DNA from: an uncultured Trueperaceae bacterium
GTDB lineage: Bacteria > Deinococcota > Deinococci > Deinococcales > Trueperaceae
Direction of reading: 5' to 3'
Length of the DNA stretch: 64,000 nt
Assembly: GCA_937873495.1 (NCBI GenBank)
Contig: CALMXZ010000009.1
Location: 62,001 to 126,000, forward strand
This document shows, piece after piece, positions 32,596 to 40,246 of this stretch. The translations under genes and the position numbers were made by a program. Below the pieces are notes generated by a model that ran no database searches, was not told the DNA's origin, and saw only the letters and a list, made by a program, of their open reading frames with translations. Position 1 is the stretch's first letter, and every line of letters begins with the position of its first letter.

Positions 32596-33093
32596 CTAAT
32601 CCACCCAAGCTGGCTTCGCGACGATGGGCTGCCCCTTCCCTTCTTTCGGAGTGAACACGACCTGCACGTGGTAGCCGTAGGCGCTGGCGGCGCGGAGGAT
32701 CGTGTCGAGCTGCAGGTTCGCGTTCGGCTGTTTGATCTGGTGCGCGCGGGCGCGGCTGATGCCTTGGGCTTCGGCGGCGTCGCCTAGGCTGAGATCGTGG
32801 CGTTCGCGCATGGTGCGTAGGGCGGTGCCGAGGGAGTCCGCAAGGCCCCTGGCTATCAACCGGTCCCACAACTCTTGGAGGTCGTCGAAGATCAACGCGC
32901 CGTGTGTCGGCAACTCACGATCGAGGATCCCGGTCTCGATCTCCTCGGGCGTCAACAGCTTGTTCAGCTCTTCGATCACAGCCAGCGTCTCGGCGTCGTA
33001 CTCGTGGTCCTCATCCTCAGCGGCGCAAAGTTCTGGGGCGCCTGTGTCGTCTGGGGTGGCGATCTGATCGGTTTCGCCCCATTTCGATCTCAT
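32596..33093 (-). CDS. XRE-family DNA-binding protein
   Basis: A 165-aa acidic protein. ATG 33093 is chosen because GGAGG lies 8 nt upstream. Residues ~100-155 form a helix-turn-helix (LGTALRTMRERHDLSLGDAAEAQGISRARAHQI) followed by ILRAASAYGYHVQVVF, the HTH layout of XRE proteins and antitoxin-like regulators. The N-terminal half is Glu/Asp-rich with an LTPEEIETGILDRELP motif. No toxin-like partner is next to it. It is divergent from the tyrosine phosphatase gene, sharing a 117-bp intergenic region. Confidence 0.75.
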   Translation of the reverse strand: MRSKWGETDQIATPDDTGAPELCAAEDEDHEYDAETLAVIEELNKLLTPEEIETGILDRELPTHGALIFDDLQELWDRLIARGLADSLGTALRTMRERHDLSLGDAAEAQGISRARAHQIKQPNANLQLDTILRAASAYGYHVQVVFTPKEGKGQPIVAKPAWVD

Positions 33094-33197
33094 GGCACAT
33101 CCTCCGTTCCGGATGACATGATGGGTGTAGCAGCAAGCGTACCCGACAAGTAGGCTTGCAGATTTCGGTAGTTCAGAGCGGGTCCTCGCGTAGCGGT

Positions 33198-33203
33198 TAC
33201 CAT
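33198..33203 (+). promoter_or_regulatory. -10 box TACCAT of the phosphatase gene (leaderless layout)
   Basis: TACCAT is followed by 7 nt and ATG 33211. The identical hexamer with the same 7-nt spacing precedes the SRP RNA 660 bp away, which supports it as a real -10 in this organism. Confidence 0.55.
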
Positions 33204-33210
33204 CCACCCG

Positions 33211-33735
33211 ATGACGACCGAGCTCGACACCCCACCTCTCAACAAGCTAGCCATCCTGTTCGTGTGCACGGGCAACATCTGCCGCTCGCCCACGGCGGAG
33301 GCGGTCTTCAGGGCCAAGGTGGCCGAGGCCGGGCTGGCTGGCCTGGTCGAGGTCGGCTCGGCCGGCACGCACGGCTATCACATCGGCGACCCGCCGGATC
33401 CGCGCTCCGTGGCGGCTGCCGCACGGCGCGGTTACGATCTCACCGGCCTGCGCGGGCGCCAGCTGAGCACTTACGACGCCGAGCGCTTCGACTACGTGCT
33501 GGTCATGGACAGGGACAACTACAGCGCCAGCGTGCGCGCGCTGGGCGGGGCTGAGCCCAGCGACGGGCAGCGGGCGCGGGTGAGGATGTTCTTGGACTTC
33601 GCGCCTGGTGTGCGGGAGGTGGAAGTGCCCGACCCGTACGTCGGCGGACCGGAAGGCTTCGAGCATGTGCTGGACCTGATAGAGGAGGCGAGCGATGGGC
33701 TGCTCGCCGAGGTGCTGGCGCGGCTCGAGCGCTGA
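33211..33735 (+). CDS. Low-molecular-weight protein-tyrosine phosphatase
   Basis: A 174-aa enzyme. The catalytic P-loop CTGNICRSPTAE puts the nucleophile at Cys19 and Arg25 (C-X5-R). The general acid Asp is in PDPYVGG near residue 140, as in the family. It removes phosphate from tyrosine residues; in bacteria it often acts on capsule or kinase systems, but no tyrosine kinase gene is adjacent. The start is supported by a TACCAT box 7 nt upstream. An N-terminal ~12-residue tail precedes the first strand. Confidence 0.93.
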   Translation: MTTELDTPPLNKLAILFVCTGNICRSPTAEAVFRAKVAEAGLAGLVEVGSAGTHGYHIGDPPDPRSVAAAARRGYDLTGLRGRQLSTYDAERFDYVLVMDRDNYSASVRALGGAEPSDGQRARVRMFLDFAPGVREVEVPDPYVGGPEGFEHVLDLIEEASDGLLAEVLARLER

Positions 33736-33758
33736 GGGAACTGGTGAGGAAGAGGAAA

Positions 33759-33858
33759 GCCCCACCGGTTGCCAACGGCACCTGACGATCACCCCTTAAG
33801 GCTGCTTCTTCCGACCTGACCTGGTTCGGGGGTCGCCACCGCGTTGGGCCGGTGGGGC
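33759..33858 (-). ncRNA. ffs: Signal recognition particle RNA (small bacterial type)
   Basis: On the minus strand the core CCAGGTCAGGTC, the GGAA tetraloop, then GAAGCAGCC matches the conserved Ffh-binding apical loop. The ends GCCCCACCGG and CCGGTGGGGC pair perfectly, closing a ~100-nt hairpin. A TACCAT -10 lies 7 nt before the 5' end, and TTTCCTCTT follows the 3' end. The gene is convergent with the upstream phosphatase gene. Confidence 0.92.
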
Positions 33859-33865
33859 GAAGGGG

Positions 33866-33871
33866 ATGGTA
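33866..33871 (-). promoter_or_regulatory. -10 box TACCAT of the SRP RNA
   Basis: TACCAT on the minus strand, with 7 nt to the first base of the paired 5' end of the SRP RNA. It serves as an internal calibration for -10 to start distance. Confidence 0.6.
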
Positions 33872-34037
33872 ACACGGCGGGGAGGCCGTGGTGCTAGGCC
33901 CCGCCTGGGTGAGCGAGCAGGAAGGTTACGGGCCATCATGAGGGTTGTGGGGTACCTCACAAACGTTCGGTTCTGGCGTGTGGAGCAGGGTCACTAGGCT
34001 CGGGCCTACCTGGGCGTCGGGTCATCTCATGGGAAAT

Positions 34038-34069
34038 GTAAGAACTGCGTAAGGATGCCTTGCTAGGCT
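34038..34069 (+). promoter_or_regulatory. pilA promoter with GTAAG tandem and extended -10
   Basis: GTAAG units at 34038 and 34049 (11 bp apart) lie 15 bp before TAGGCT (34064-34069), which is preceded by TGC, an extended -10. The two GTAAG units sit about where a -35 would be, as for class II activator sites. The 17-mer GTAAGAACTGCGTAAGG differs from the glmS copy at one base. Confidence 0.5.
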
Positions 34070-34076
34070 CCTCTCA

Positions 34077-34095
34077 GCACGGGCAAAGCTCGTGC
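34077..34095 (+). promoter_or_regulatory. 5'-terminal hairpin of pilA leader
   Basis: GCACGGGC and GCTCGTGC pair over 8 bp (one G-T) with an AAA loop. Base 34077 lies exactly 7 nt after the -10, so the transcript should begin with this hairpin. An 87-nt leader follows. 5' hairpins of this sort can protect abundant mRNAs. Confidence 0.45.
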
Positions 34096-34163
34096 CGTAC
34101 TAACCAGGCGAACGGGCAATCATCCATCCATCATCCCGGACGCCGAATCGGAAGGAGCGCATC

Positions 34164-34544
34164 ATGCGCAACCGTAAGACGCAAGGCTTCACCCTCATCG
34201 AGCTGCTGATCGTCATCGCGATCATCGGCATCCTCGCCGCGGTTCTTATTCCGAACCTGCTCAATGCTCGCAATCGTGCTAACGACACGGCCACTACGGC
34301 CTTCCAACGGAACGTTGTAACGTGGCTGGCCGCGGCCGATACGGCTGCCACTACGCCCGCCGCGCAGACTGCTCTCCAGGCCGTGACGGACTGCACGGAT
34401 GCTCTTCTCGTTGCAGAAGGTGGAGCCGCAGCGCTGCCAAACGCAGTCACTAGCTGCGCTATCTCCTACGCATCGGCGACTAGGCGCTACACGGTTACCG
34501 TGGCATCTAGGGGCGGCGGAACGATTCCGAACCTCCAGTACTAA
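34164..34544 (+). CDS. pilA: Type IV pilin (major-type)
   Basis: A 126-aa prepilin. The leader MRNRKTQG is cut before FTLIELLIVIAIIGILAAVLIP, with Glu at +5 as in class III signals. The C-terminal part (residues ~35-126) has two Cys (TDCTD and TSCAIS) that can form a disulfide loop. It is the building block of a pilus or pseudopilus. The ribosome site is GGAAGGAG. A strong terminator follows at 34563-34597. Fewer G/C-ending codons than neighbouring genes. Confidence 0.92.
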   Translation: MRNRKTQGFTLIELLIVIAIIGILAAVLIPNLLNARNRANDTATTAFQRNVVTWLAAADTAATTPAAQTALQAVTDCTDALLVAEGGAAALPNAVTSCAISYASATRRYTVTVASRGGGTIPNLQY

Positions 34545-34562
34545 TTAGCGGTAAGTCGTTCA

Positions 34563-34597
34563 AGCATCCGCCTCTTATTTGGGGCGGATGCTTTTTA
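34563..34597 (+). terminator. Rho-independent terminator after pilA
   Basis: AGCATCCGCC (34563-34572) pairs with GGCGGATGCT (34583-34592), then TTTTT. It is the cleanest intrinsic terminator in the window and ends the pilA transcript before the minor-pilin genes. Confidence 0.85.
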
Positions 34598-34823
34598 TCA
34601 TGGGCTTGCGTAACCCCGCAGATTGATGCGCTTGACCGCACCGTCCCTTCTAGAAAGTTTACGGCCAGCGCAGCTAGGCTTTACCAAAGGCTAGGGAGAA
34701 TATCTAGGTGCTGTGGCTATGATGTAGAGAATTGCGATCGGGATATGAAGCGCATTCTGTATAGACAAGCAGCTCATTCTTCTCCTATGACGCCTTCAAG
34801 CTAACCGCTGTATCGTCTCGCTC
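34598..34823. other. AT-richer gap between pilA and the minor-pilin cluster
   Basis: About 225 bp without a plausible gene. It is richer in A/T than most of the window. I see only weak promoter-like hexamers (TATAGA near 34762) and no clear -35. Confidence 0.4.
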
Positions 34824-34862
34824 TTCCGGTCTATCACCCTATTCGGGGGTGAAGAACCGGAA
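34824..34862 (+). promoter_or_regulatory. Imperfect hairpin upstream of minor-pilin operon
   Basis: TTCCGGT pairs with ACCGGAA (7 bp), and inside it CACCC pairs with GGGTG. It ends 11 nt before the TAGACT -10 of the first minor-pilin gene. It could be a terminator remnant or an operator with dyad symmetry. Confidence 0.4.
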
Positions 34863-34872
34863 TGCAAGTCAT

Positions 34873-34878
34873 TAGACT
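34873..34878 (+). promoter_or_regulatory. -10 box TAGACT of the minor-pilin operon (leaderless layout)
   Basis: TAGACT is 6 nt upstream of ATG 34885, and no Shine-Dalgarno precedes that ATG. It decides the start of the first gene and gives it a 37-residue pre-sequence. Confidence 0.5.
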
Positions 34879-34884
34879 TAGCCC

Positions 34885-35412
34885 ATGAGATGGCAAGCAA
34901 ATTGTAGGCCTGGCAGTGTGTGGCCGGCATCGATGGTTCCTCACAGCTATGGACCAGTTGGCTCTTCGCGTTTTGCTGGAGAACGTTCTAAGGGCTTGAC
35001 GCTTTTGGAGGTTTTAGCTGTTCTGGCGATCTTGGCGGTACTGCTTGCCCTTGCTGTGCTTAACGGTCGAGGTGCATTGACCGGTCAGCAAGACCGAGCG
35101 GCAGTAAGATCAATTCAACAGTCTATTTGGCAGGGGGCTTCCGCGGCATCTGCGCGGGGCCGCAATACGGAGCTGGTTCTGTCTGGTAGACAGGTAATAG
35201 TGCGTGAGGTCGGAAGCGGGCGTCTTGTCCGAACCGAAGAACTTCCTGCAGGTGTGACCACGAACCTTCCACATCTAATCTTCACCCCCCCGGGAAAAAT
35301 CAGTGCAGATAGTTTCGCTCTTGTAGAGGACGGGATCACCGTGAATACGTCCGCGGGCACGACCCTCCTCAAGGTCTCGATAATCGGCGAAGTAATCGCT
35401 GAGGGGGAGTGA
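34885..35412 (+). CDS. GspH/FimT-type minor prepilin
   Basis: A 175-aa protein with a prepilin cleavage site RSKG|LTLLEVLAVLAILAVLLALAV; the Glu at +5 is present. The unusually long pre-sequence (about 37 residues from ATG 34885) would shorten to ~21 if ATG 34933 were used, but the upstream TAGACT box supports 34885. The body (GASAASARGRNTEL, IFTPPGKISADSFAL) fits GspH/FimT. It probably primes pilus or pseudopilus assembly. First of four co-directional genes. Confidence 0.82.
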   Translation: MRWQANCRPGSVWPASMVPHSYGPVGSSRFAGERSKGLTLLEVLAVLAILAVLLALAVLNGRGALTGQQDRAAVRSIQQSIWQGASAASARGRNTELVLSGRQVIVREVGSGRLVRTEELPAGVTTNLPHLIFTPPGKISADSFALVEDGITVNTSAGTTLLKVSIIGEVIAEGE

Positions 35413-35416
35413 TGGT

Positions 35417-35890
35417 GTGAAGGCAGAAAGCGTTCGTAGGCCGCGCATCATAGGCTTTACACTGGTCGAGGTTCTGATAGCGATCGCCGTGCTTGGTATA
35501 GTCCTTGCGGCCGTTTCTATTACTATGCTGTCAAGCATCCGGCAGAACCATACCGCTGGCAACCGCTCTCAGGCTGCGCAGATAATGAACTACCTTGGTC
35601 GCCGCATTGCCGGAGGCGAGGTCTCCCAACTAGGCGGCACTTCCTGGTCTTATGGCACCTTGGCGACGTCGTTTACCGATCTTAGTCGAGAGGGCAACCT
35701 GGCAGATACCGACCTATATAGGGCTGAGGTTGCGCAGTTCCCGCGCATTGGCTTAGGCACCACTGCCATCCCGCACTATCGGGTCACCGTGTGCTGGAAC
35801 AACTCTGGCAGTGAATCGTGTGTTTCTGGGGATACAGCAGGCCCTGGGCCGGGAGCATCTAGTGGCGAGAGTCTGCCAGGAATCAACTGA
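35417..35890 (+). CDS. PilV-like minor prepilin
   Basis: A 157-aa prepilin: MKAESVRRPRIIG|FTLVEVLIAIAVLGIVLAAVSI, Glu at +5. GTG start has GAGGGGGAG 7 nt upstream; it is 4 nt after the previous stop. The C-terminal tail has two Cys (TVCWNNSGSESCVS), probably a disulfide, and a G/P/S-rich end. Minor pilin assigned by position and helix; family name inferred. Confidence 0.8.
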   Translation: MKAESVRRPRIIGFTLVEVLIAIAVLGIVLAAVSITMLSSIRQNHTAGNRSQAAQIMNYLGRRIAGGEVSQLGGTSWSYGTLATSFTDLSREGNLADTDLYRAEVAQFPRIGLGTTAIPHYRVTVCWNNSGSESCVSGDTAGPGPGASSGESLPGIN

Positions 35891-35900
35891 GGTTCTAAGA

Positions 35901-36779
35901 ATGAGGAAGAATCGGATACGCGGCTTCACGCTTATCGAGCTTCTGGTTGCTATGGCTATCTTTGGCGTCATCATGACTCTTGCTTACGGTGGAATCGTGA
36001 ATGCCTTACGCGTGCAGTCGGTTCAAGAAGTTACGACTTCAGCGCAGGCAAGGCTCCGCCGTGTGGTTGAGGTAGTCACGCAGGACATCCGTAGTGCGGT
36101 TTTCGGCAGTGTTACTGCCACGCCGTATGCCTCCGGCCAGACGAGCATCTCCTTCATGCTTCTGTCCGGGGCCGCCGGCTTTCCGGTGGAAAACAGCGCT
36201 AGCTTTTCACTTGGCACGACTAGCACTATCGCCGCCCGGTCCGCTGAGGCGTCTTTGCTGGTCGGGAAGCGGGTCGTGATGGTGAATAGTACCGGACAAG
36301 GGGTGGTATACACCGTTGGAAGCGTGAACGACCTCGGCAATAACCGGTTCCAACTGAACCACGGTTCTTGCCGTAATACCATCGACTGGGCGGGCGGCGT
36401 GCAGCTCTTTGAGATCTCGCAACTTGGCTTGCGATATGCAGCGGCAGACCGGACGATTTACCAGAGTTCAGGGAGCGGTGACGAGCAGCCACTCGCTTTC
36501 AACGTCGACGATTTCCGGCTAGAGTACACTTACCATACTGGTGCGGCTAGTGCCTCCAATCCGACGATTGTGCGAGACGCACCCTTTACAGTAGGCGGCG
36601 TACCTACGCGAAAGTACGTTGATGCGAGCGGCTTCACCTATATTTTGGACCGCGTGCAAATGGTTATCTCGTCTGTCGAGCAGAGTAGCGGCAGAACAGT
36701 CGAGCGCACCTACTCCGGCTACGTCGACCTTTCGTCCAACGCGCACTTCACCTTGATGGAGGTTCTACCGTGCGGCTAA
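35901..36779 (+). CDS. PilW-like minor prepilin
   Basis: A 292-aa prepilin with leader MRKNRIRG and helix FTLIELLVAMAIFGVIMTLAYGG; Glu at +5 is present. The C-terminal ~250 residues are larger than in pilA, as expected of PilW/GspJ proteins that cap the tip. The ATG has a weak site (GAGG). It follows the previous gene by 10 nt and overlaps the next by 10 nt. Confidence 0.8.
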   Translation: MRKNRIRGFTLIELLVAMAIFGVIMTLAYGGIVNALRVQSVQEVTTSAQARLRRVVEVVTQDIRSAVFGSVTATPYASGQTSISFMLLSGAAGFPVENSASFSLGTTSTIAARSAEASLLVGKRVVMVNSTGQGVVYTVGSVNDLGNNRFQLNHGSCRNTIDWAGGVQLFEISQLGLRYAAADRTIYQSSGSGDEQPLAFNVDDFRLEYTYHTGAASASNPTIVRDAPFTVGGVPTRKYVDASGFTYILDRVQMVISSVEQSSGRTVERTYSGYVDLSSNAHFTLMEVLPCG

Positions 36780-38869
36780 GCTCTCAACGCGGCGTGGCGA
36801 TGATCGTCGCCTTGTTCGCTCTCGTTTTGGTAGCCGGCATCGGCACCCTGCTCTTCAGCAGGACCATCAATGAGATGCGGCATAGCAAGGATGACGCCGC
36901 GATCGTCCAAACGCTCCTGCTGGCCCGTGGCGGTAGCAACGTCGCAGGGGCACTCTTGGCAAATGACATAAACACCATGCTCAGGGACGCCGTGCGCTAC
37001 ACCAGCACGCCCGGCCCATGGGTGTTCGGCGAAGGCAGCGGCGATGCGCCTACGGCCTCTTCCGTCATAACCCGGTTGAACTCGGTGATCACACGGTTGC
37101 AACCTGCCGTAGACGGTCTCTTGTGCGGCAACGCCATCGTCCCCACCGACACAGGGGCAGAGATCCAGCTGCGCCTCTACTTCGCCTCCACCGCATGCGG
37201 CACGGCGCTGCCGTCAGACGTGCGGTTGCCGGCCCCGCGCTACGTCTCCGGCCCACGCAGGAACGCCGATGGCGCGGGCGTCCAGACCTACGCTCTGCCC
37301 TTCGTGCTCGTCTCCGAGGCCAGCCTGGGCGAGTACCGGCGCAACATCGTCACCCAGGGCGAGTACCGCTTCGAGGTCGGCCAGGCCAACTTCTCGATGT
37401 GGGCGTACTTCACCAACCGCGAGGTGAGCAAGGACGTCAACGGCAATTGGGTAGACAAGATCTACTTCACGGACCAGACTATGATCGACGGCCCGGCTCA
37501 CACGAACGGCCACTTCGCATTCGCATACGACCCGTGGTTCGGTGGCAGCGTCAGCAGCGCCGGCTGCAACGACGCGAGTTGCACGTCGGTCGACCGCGGC
37601 GCCTACCTCTACAACTATCAGCACACCGAGCAGTACAACTGCAGATGGGCGGACGATACCAGCAACTGGGAATATTATGCCGACTCAAACGGCGATTATG
37701 TATACTCTGGTGGTCGTTACGTTGCCTATAATAGCCGTAACCATCGCGGCATGCAGCGCTACTCAAGGCGTCGGCCACAGGTCTGGAAGTGCGACGAACG
37801 CAAGCTCGACCTGATCCCGGATACGGTTCTCGGGCCTAACCCTAACCTCGGTGGCAACGCTCCTAACTTCGCCGGTGGCGTGGGCTGGGACTCGCCCAGG
37901 ATCGATCTGCCCAAGAACAACTACCTGCAGCGCGACATCGCGCAGGGCGTCGGCAGGGCCGACGAAGGCCTGTACTTCAACAGCGAGCTATATAGCCTCG
38001 AGTTCTTCGCTGGCACGAACGCCGCTTGGAACGGCAACGTGAGCAGCGTTACGCCCACGCGCGTCAACGGGGTCTGGACGCCGGCGGCCAGCTACCAGTA
38101 CGTGCGCGGCTGCACGAGCAGCAACGCCACCTCGTGCACGGTGTACCGCTTCAACGCGGCGGGCACGGTGGAGGTCTACAACAACGTCTCCAAGACGTGG
38201 TCGGTGCGGGCCAGCGGCCGCACCTTCAACGGCGTCATCTACGTCAATGGGGTAGTGCAGCGATTCCAAGGGCCGGCGCGCACGAACAGCAGCAACTCCG
38301 ATACGGCCGCGCCGGCTCTGGCGGCCTTCGCGCAGATCACGCTGGCCAGCAACAACGACATCCGCATCACGGGCGATATCAAGTACGAGTCGCCGCCCTG
38401 CGCGAGCATTCCCACCAGGAACGCCGACCGCTCCGTGAACAGTGCCAACTGCAACAACCTCGCGGCCAAGAACGTGCTGGGCGTGTACACGCAATCGGGC
38501 AACGTCCTGGTAGGGCACGGCCATACGAACTCGGGTAGCGATAGCACGACTCTCAACGCCCCGGACGACGTGCAAGTGCATGCGGTCCTCATGAGTGCCG
38601 AGAACGAGGTCAAGGTCGAGAAGTACAACACCGTCGACGCCGGCGGCTTCTTCCTCATGGGCGGCATGATCCAGGAGCGCCGCGGCATCTTCGGCACCTT
38701 CAGCGGTAAGGGCGCGAACGCCACCCGCACGGGCTACGACCGCATCTACACCTACGACCCCCGCATGGGCCGCGGCATGGCGCCGCCGTTCTTCCCGTCC
38801 ACCAACGTCGACGACGTCACGACGGTCACCTTCTTCACCTTCGGGCAGAGGGAGCAGTTGTACGACTAG
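36770..38869 (+). CDS. DUF4900-like pilus-associated protein
   Basis: A 699-aa protein with an N-terminal hydrophobic helix (GVAMIVALFALVLVAGIGTLLFS) but no prepilin-type GFTxxE, similar to PilX-type starts. The centre has TDQTMIDGPAHTNGHFAFAYDPWFGG, which resembles the DGPVHTNG segment of DUF4900 proteins that accompany pilins in Deinococcota. The C-terminal half is beta-rich with Cys pairs. GTG start with GGAGG 7 nt upstream. The last gene of the operon; its 3' half returns to the high GC of the genome. Confidence 0.7.
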   Translation: MRLSSQRGVAMIVALFALVLVAGIGTLLFSRTINEMRHSKDDAAIVQTLLLARGGSNVAGALLANDINTMLRDAVRYTSTPGPWVFGEGSGDAPTASSVITRLNSVITRLQPAVDGLLCGNAIVPTDTGAEIQLRLYFASTACGTALPSDVRLPAPRYVSGPRRNADGAGVQTYALPFVLVSEASLGEYRRNIVTQGEYRFEVGQANFSMWAYFTNREVSKDVNGNWVDKIYFTDQTMIDGPAHTNGHFAFAYDPWFGGSVSSAGCNDASCTSVDRGAYLYNYQHTEQYNCRWADDTSNWEYYADSNGDYVYSGGRYVAYNSRNHRGMQRYSRRRPQVWKCDERKLDLIPDTVLGPNPNLGGNAPNFAGGVGWDSPRIDLPKNNYLQRDIAQGVGRADEGLYFNSELYSLEFFAGTNAAWNGNVSSVTPTRVNGVWTPAASYQYVRGCTSSNATSCTVYRFNAAGTVEVYNNVSKTWSVRASGRTFNGVIYVNGVVQRFQGPARTNSSNSDTAAPALAAFAQITLASNNDIRITGDIKYESPPCASIPTRNADRSVNSANCNNLAAKNVLGVYTQSGNVLVGHGHTNSGSDSTTLNAPDDVQVHAVLMSAENEVKVEKYNTVDAGGFFLMGGMIQERRGIFGTFSGKGANATRTGYDRIYTYDPRMGRGMAPPFFPSTNVDDVTTVTFFTFGQREQLYD

Positions 38870-38897
38870 CGAGTAGTCGGCTCAGATACTAAGGCTC

Positions 38898-38936
38898 GGT
38901 CCCCGGTTCGCTGGTTCTGGAACCGGGGACCCTTCT
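38898..38936 (+). terminator. Terminator after the minor-pilin operon
   Basis: GGTCCCCGGTTC (38898-38909) pairs with GAACCGGGGACC (38920-38931), followed by CTTCTT. A 12-bp stem with a pyrimidine-rich tail, 28 nt after the last stop. Confidence 0.8.
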
Positions 38937-38992
38937 TCACGAAACAGACGTTACTAGCGGCATGCGCCTATGTGCGGCCGTCGGGCTGCCTC

Positions 38993-40201
38993 TCAAGCCT
39001 GAGCAGGAGGAGCCATACCCATGAGGTCCGCTATGTAGCTCGCGAGCAGTCCAACGGCGATCTCTAGGCCGCGCTCATCGAGATCGAACCTGGAGTGGTG
39101 GTGCGCGAAGGACGTGTCCGGGCCAGAGCTCGTTCCTACGAAGAAGTAGCAGCCCGGCGCTTGCTCCAGCCAGAGCGACATGTCATCGCCGCCCATGCTA
39201 GGTGCTCGAACGACGAGGTTCTCTTCGCCGAGCATTCTAGTCGCCACACGGCGGAAGTGTTTCACCGCCGTGCTGTCGTTGACCACCGCTGGTGCGCCCT
39301 CTCTCCAGTCGATCGTCGAGGAGCACCTGTGAAGCCCCGCCGTTGTGTCCACTACCTCGAGCGTGCGAGCGCGCAAGCGTGAACGAGTGGCTGAGTCGAA
39401 GGTACGTAAGGTGCCCTTCAGCTCGACCTCTTCGGGGATGATGTTGTAGGCCGTGCCGCCATGGCAGCTGGTGATGCTGATGACCGCTTGGTCGATCGGG
39501 TCCGTCTCCCGGCTTATCAAGGTCTGCAAGGCAAGAACCATCTGCGATGTGGCCACGATCGGGTCTATGCATGCGTTGGGATAAGCCGCATGGCCACCGC
39601 GGCCCTTGATCACGATCCTGAACGAGTCGGTGGCCGCCATCACCGGACCTTCTCTAACTACCACGGTACCGAGGGGATCCGTGCTCGACAGATGCAGCCC
39701 GACCACGTGGTCGATACTCATGCCGTCTAGGCCGCCATCCTGGAGCATGGCCTTCGCTCCTTTGACGATCTCCTCGGCCGGTTGGAACACGAACACCACG
39801 CGGCCCGAAAGCCGCGCGCCGTGGGCTTTGATGATCTCCACGACGGTAAGCAGGATCGCCACGTGTCCATCATGTCCACAGGCGTGCATCTTTCCCTCGA
39901 CGGTAGATCGGTAAGAGACCGTCTTCTCATCGGTGATCGGCAACGCGTCCATATCCGCTCGCGCCAGGATCGTTGGGCCAGGCTTGCCGGTATCGAAGAC
40001 CGCCACCACGCCAGTACGGCCAACACCCGTTCGCGCGCTGATCCCTAGCTCGCGCAGCCGTTCGGCGATTCTCCTCATCGTGCGGTGCTCTTCGAAGGCG
40101 ACTTCGGGATGTCGGTGGAGGTCTCGCCGTACAGCCACGGTGCGGGCTTGTAGGGCAGAGGCTTGTTCAAGGATGGGGTCGTGCATCTGTTGTAGCTCCA
40201 T
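38993..40201 (-). CDS. M20-family amidohydrolase
   Basis: A 402-aa metallo-amidohydrolase of the M20D group (hippurate/IAA-amino acid hydrolase type). It shows HACGHDGHVAILL (metal), QPAEEIVKGAKAM (catalytic Glu pair) and a C-terminal HHHSRFDLDE segment. It removes acyl groups from N-acyl amino acids or cleaves small amides. ATG 40201 has no good site; in-frame ATG 40186 has GGAG upstream and may be the true start. Last gene of the catabolic island. Confidence 0.9.
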   Translation of the reverse strand: MELQQMHDPILEQASALQARTVAVRRDLHRHPEVAFEEHRTMRRIAERLRELGISARTGVGRTGVVAVFDTGKPGPTILARADMDALPITDEKTVSYRSTVEGKMHACGHDGHVAILLTVVEIIKAHGARLSGRVVFVFQPAEEIVKGAKAMLQDGGLDGMSIDHVVGLHLSSTDPLGTVVVREGPVMAATDSFRIVIKGRGGHAAYPNACIDPIVATSQMVLALQTLISRETDPIDQAVISITSCHGGTAYNIIPEEVELKGTLRTFDSATRSRLRARTLEVVDTTAGLHRCSSTIDWREGAPAVVNDSTAVKHFRRVATRMLGEENLVVRAPSMGGDDMSLWLEQAPGCYFFVGTSSGPDTSFAHHHSRFDLDERGLEIAVGLLASYIADLMGMAPPAQA

Positions 40202-40246
40202 GCTCGATAGCGATCAGGACGGGAAAGTGATCCGGTAAACGCCGAA

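Noticed and set aside
32596-33093. Toxin-antitoxin pair
   Set aside because: The XRE protein is alone; the neighbouring 32540-32595 gap is too short and the other neighbour is rel.
34021-34110. Cyclic-di-GMP (GEMM-I) riboswitch before pilA
   Set aside because: GGGCAAAGCT and GCCGTACTAA recall parts of the GEMM consensus, but the tetraloop-receptor pairing and the ACGCAAAGCC core are missing. The simple hairpin reading fits better.
36998-37731. Plus-strand alternative frame within the DUF4900-like gene
   Set aside because: An R/G-rich frame without motifs, inside a gene whose main frame has a hydrophobic start and DUF4900-like segment.
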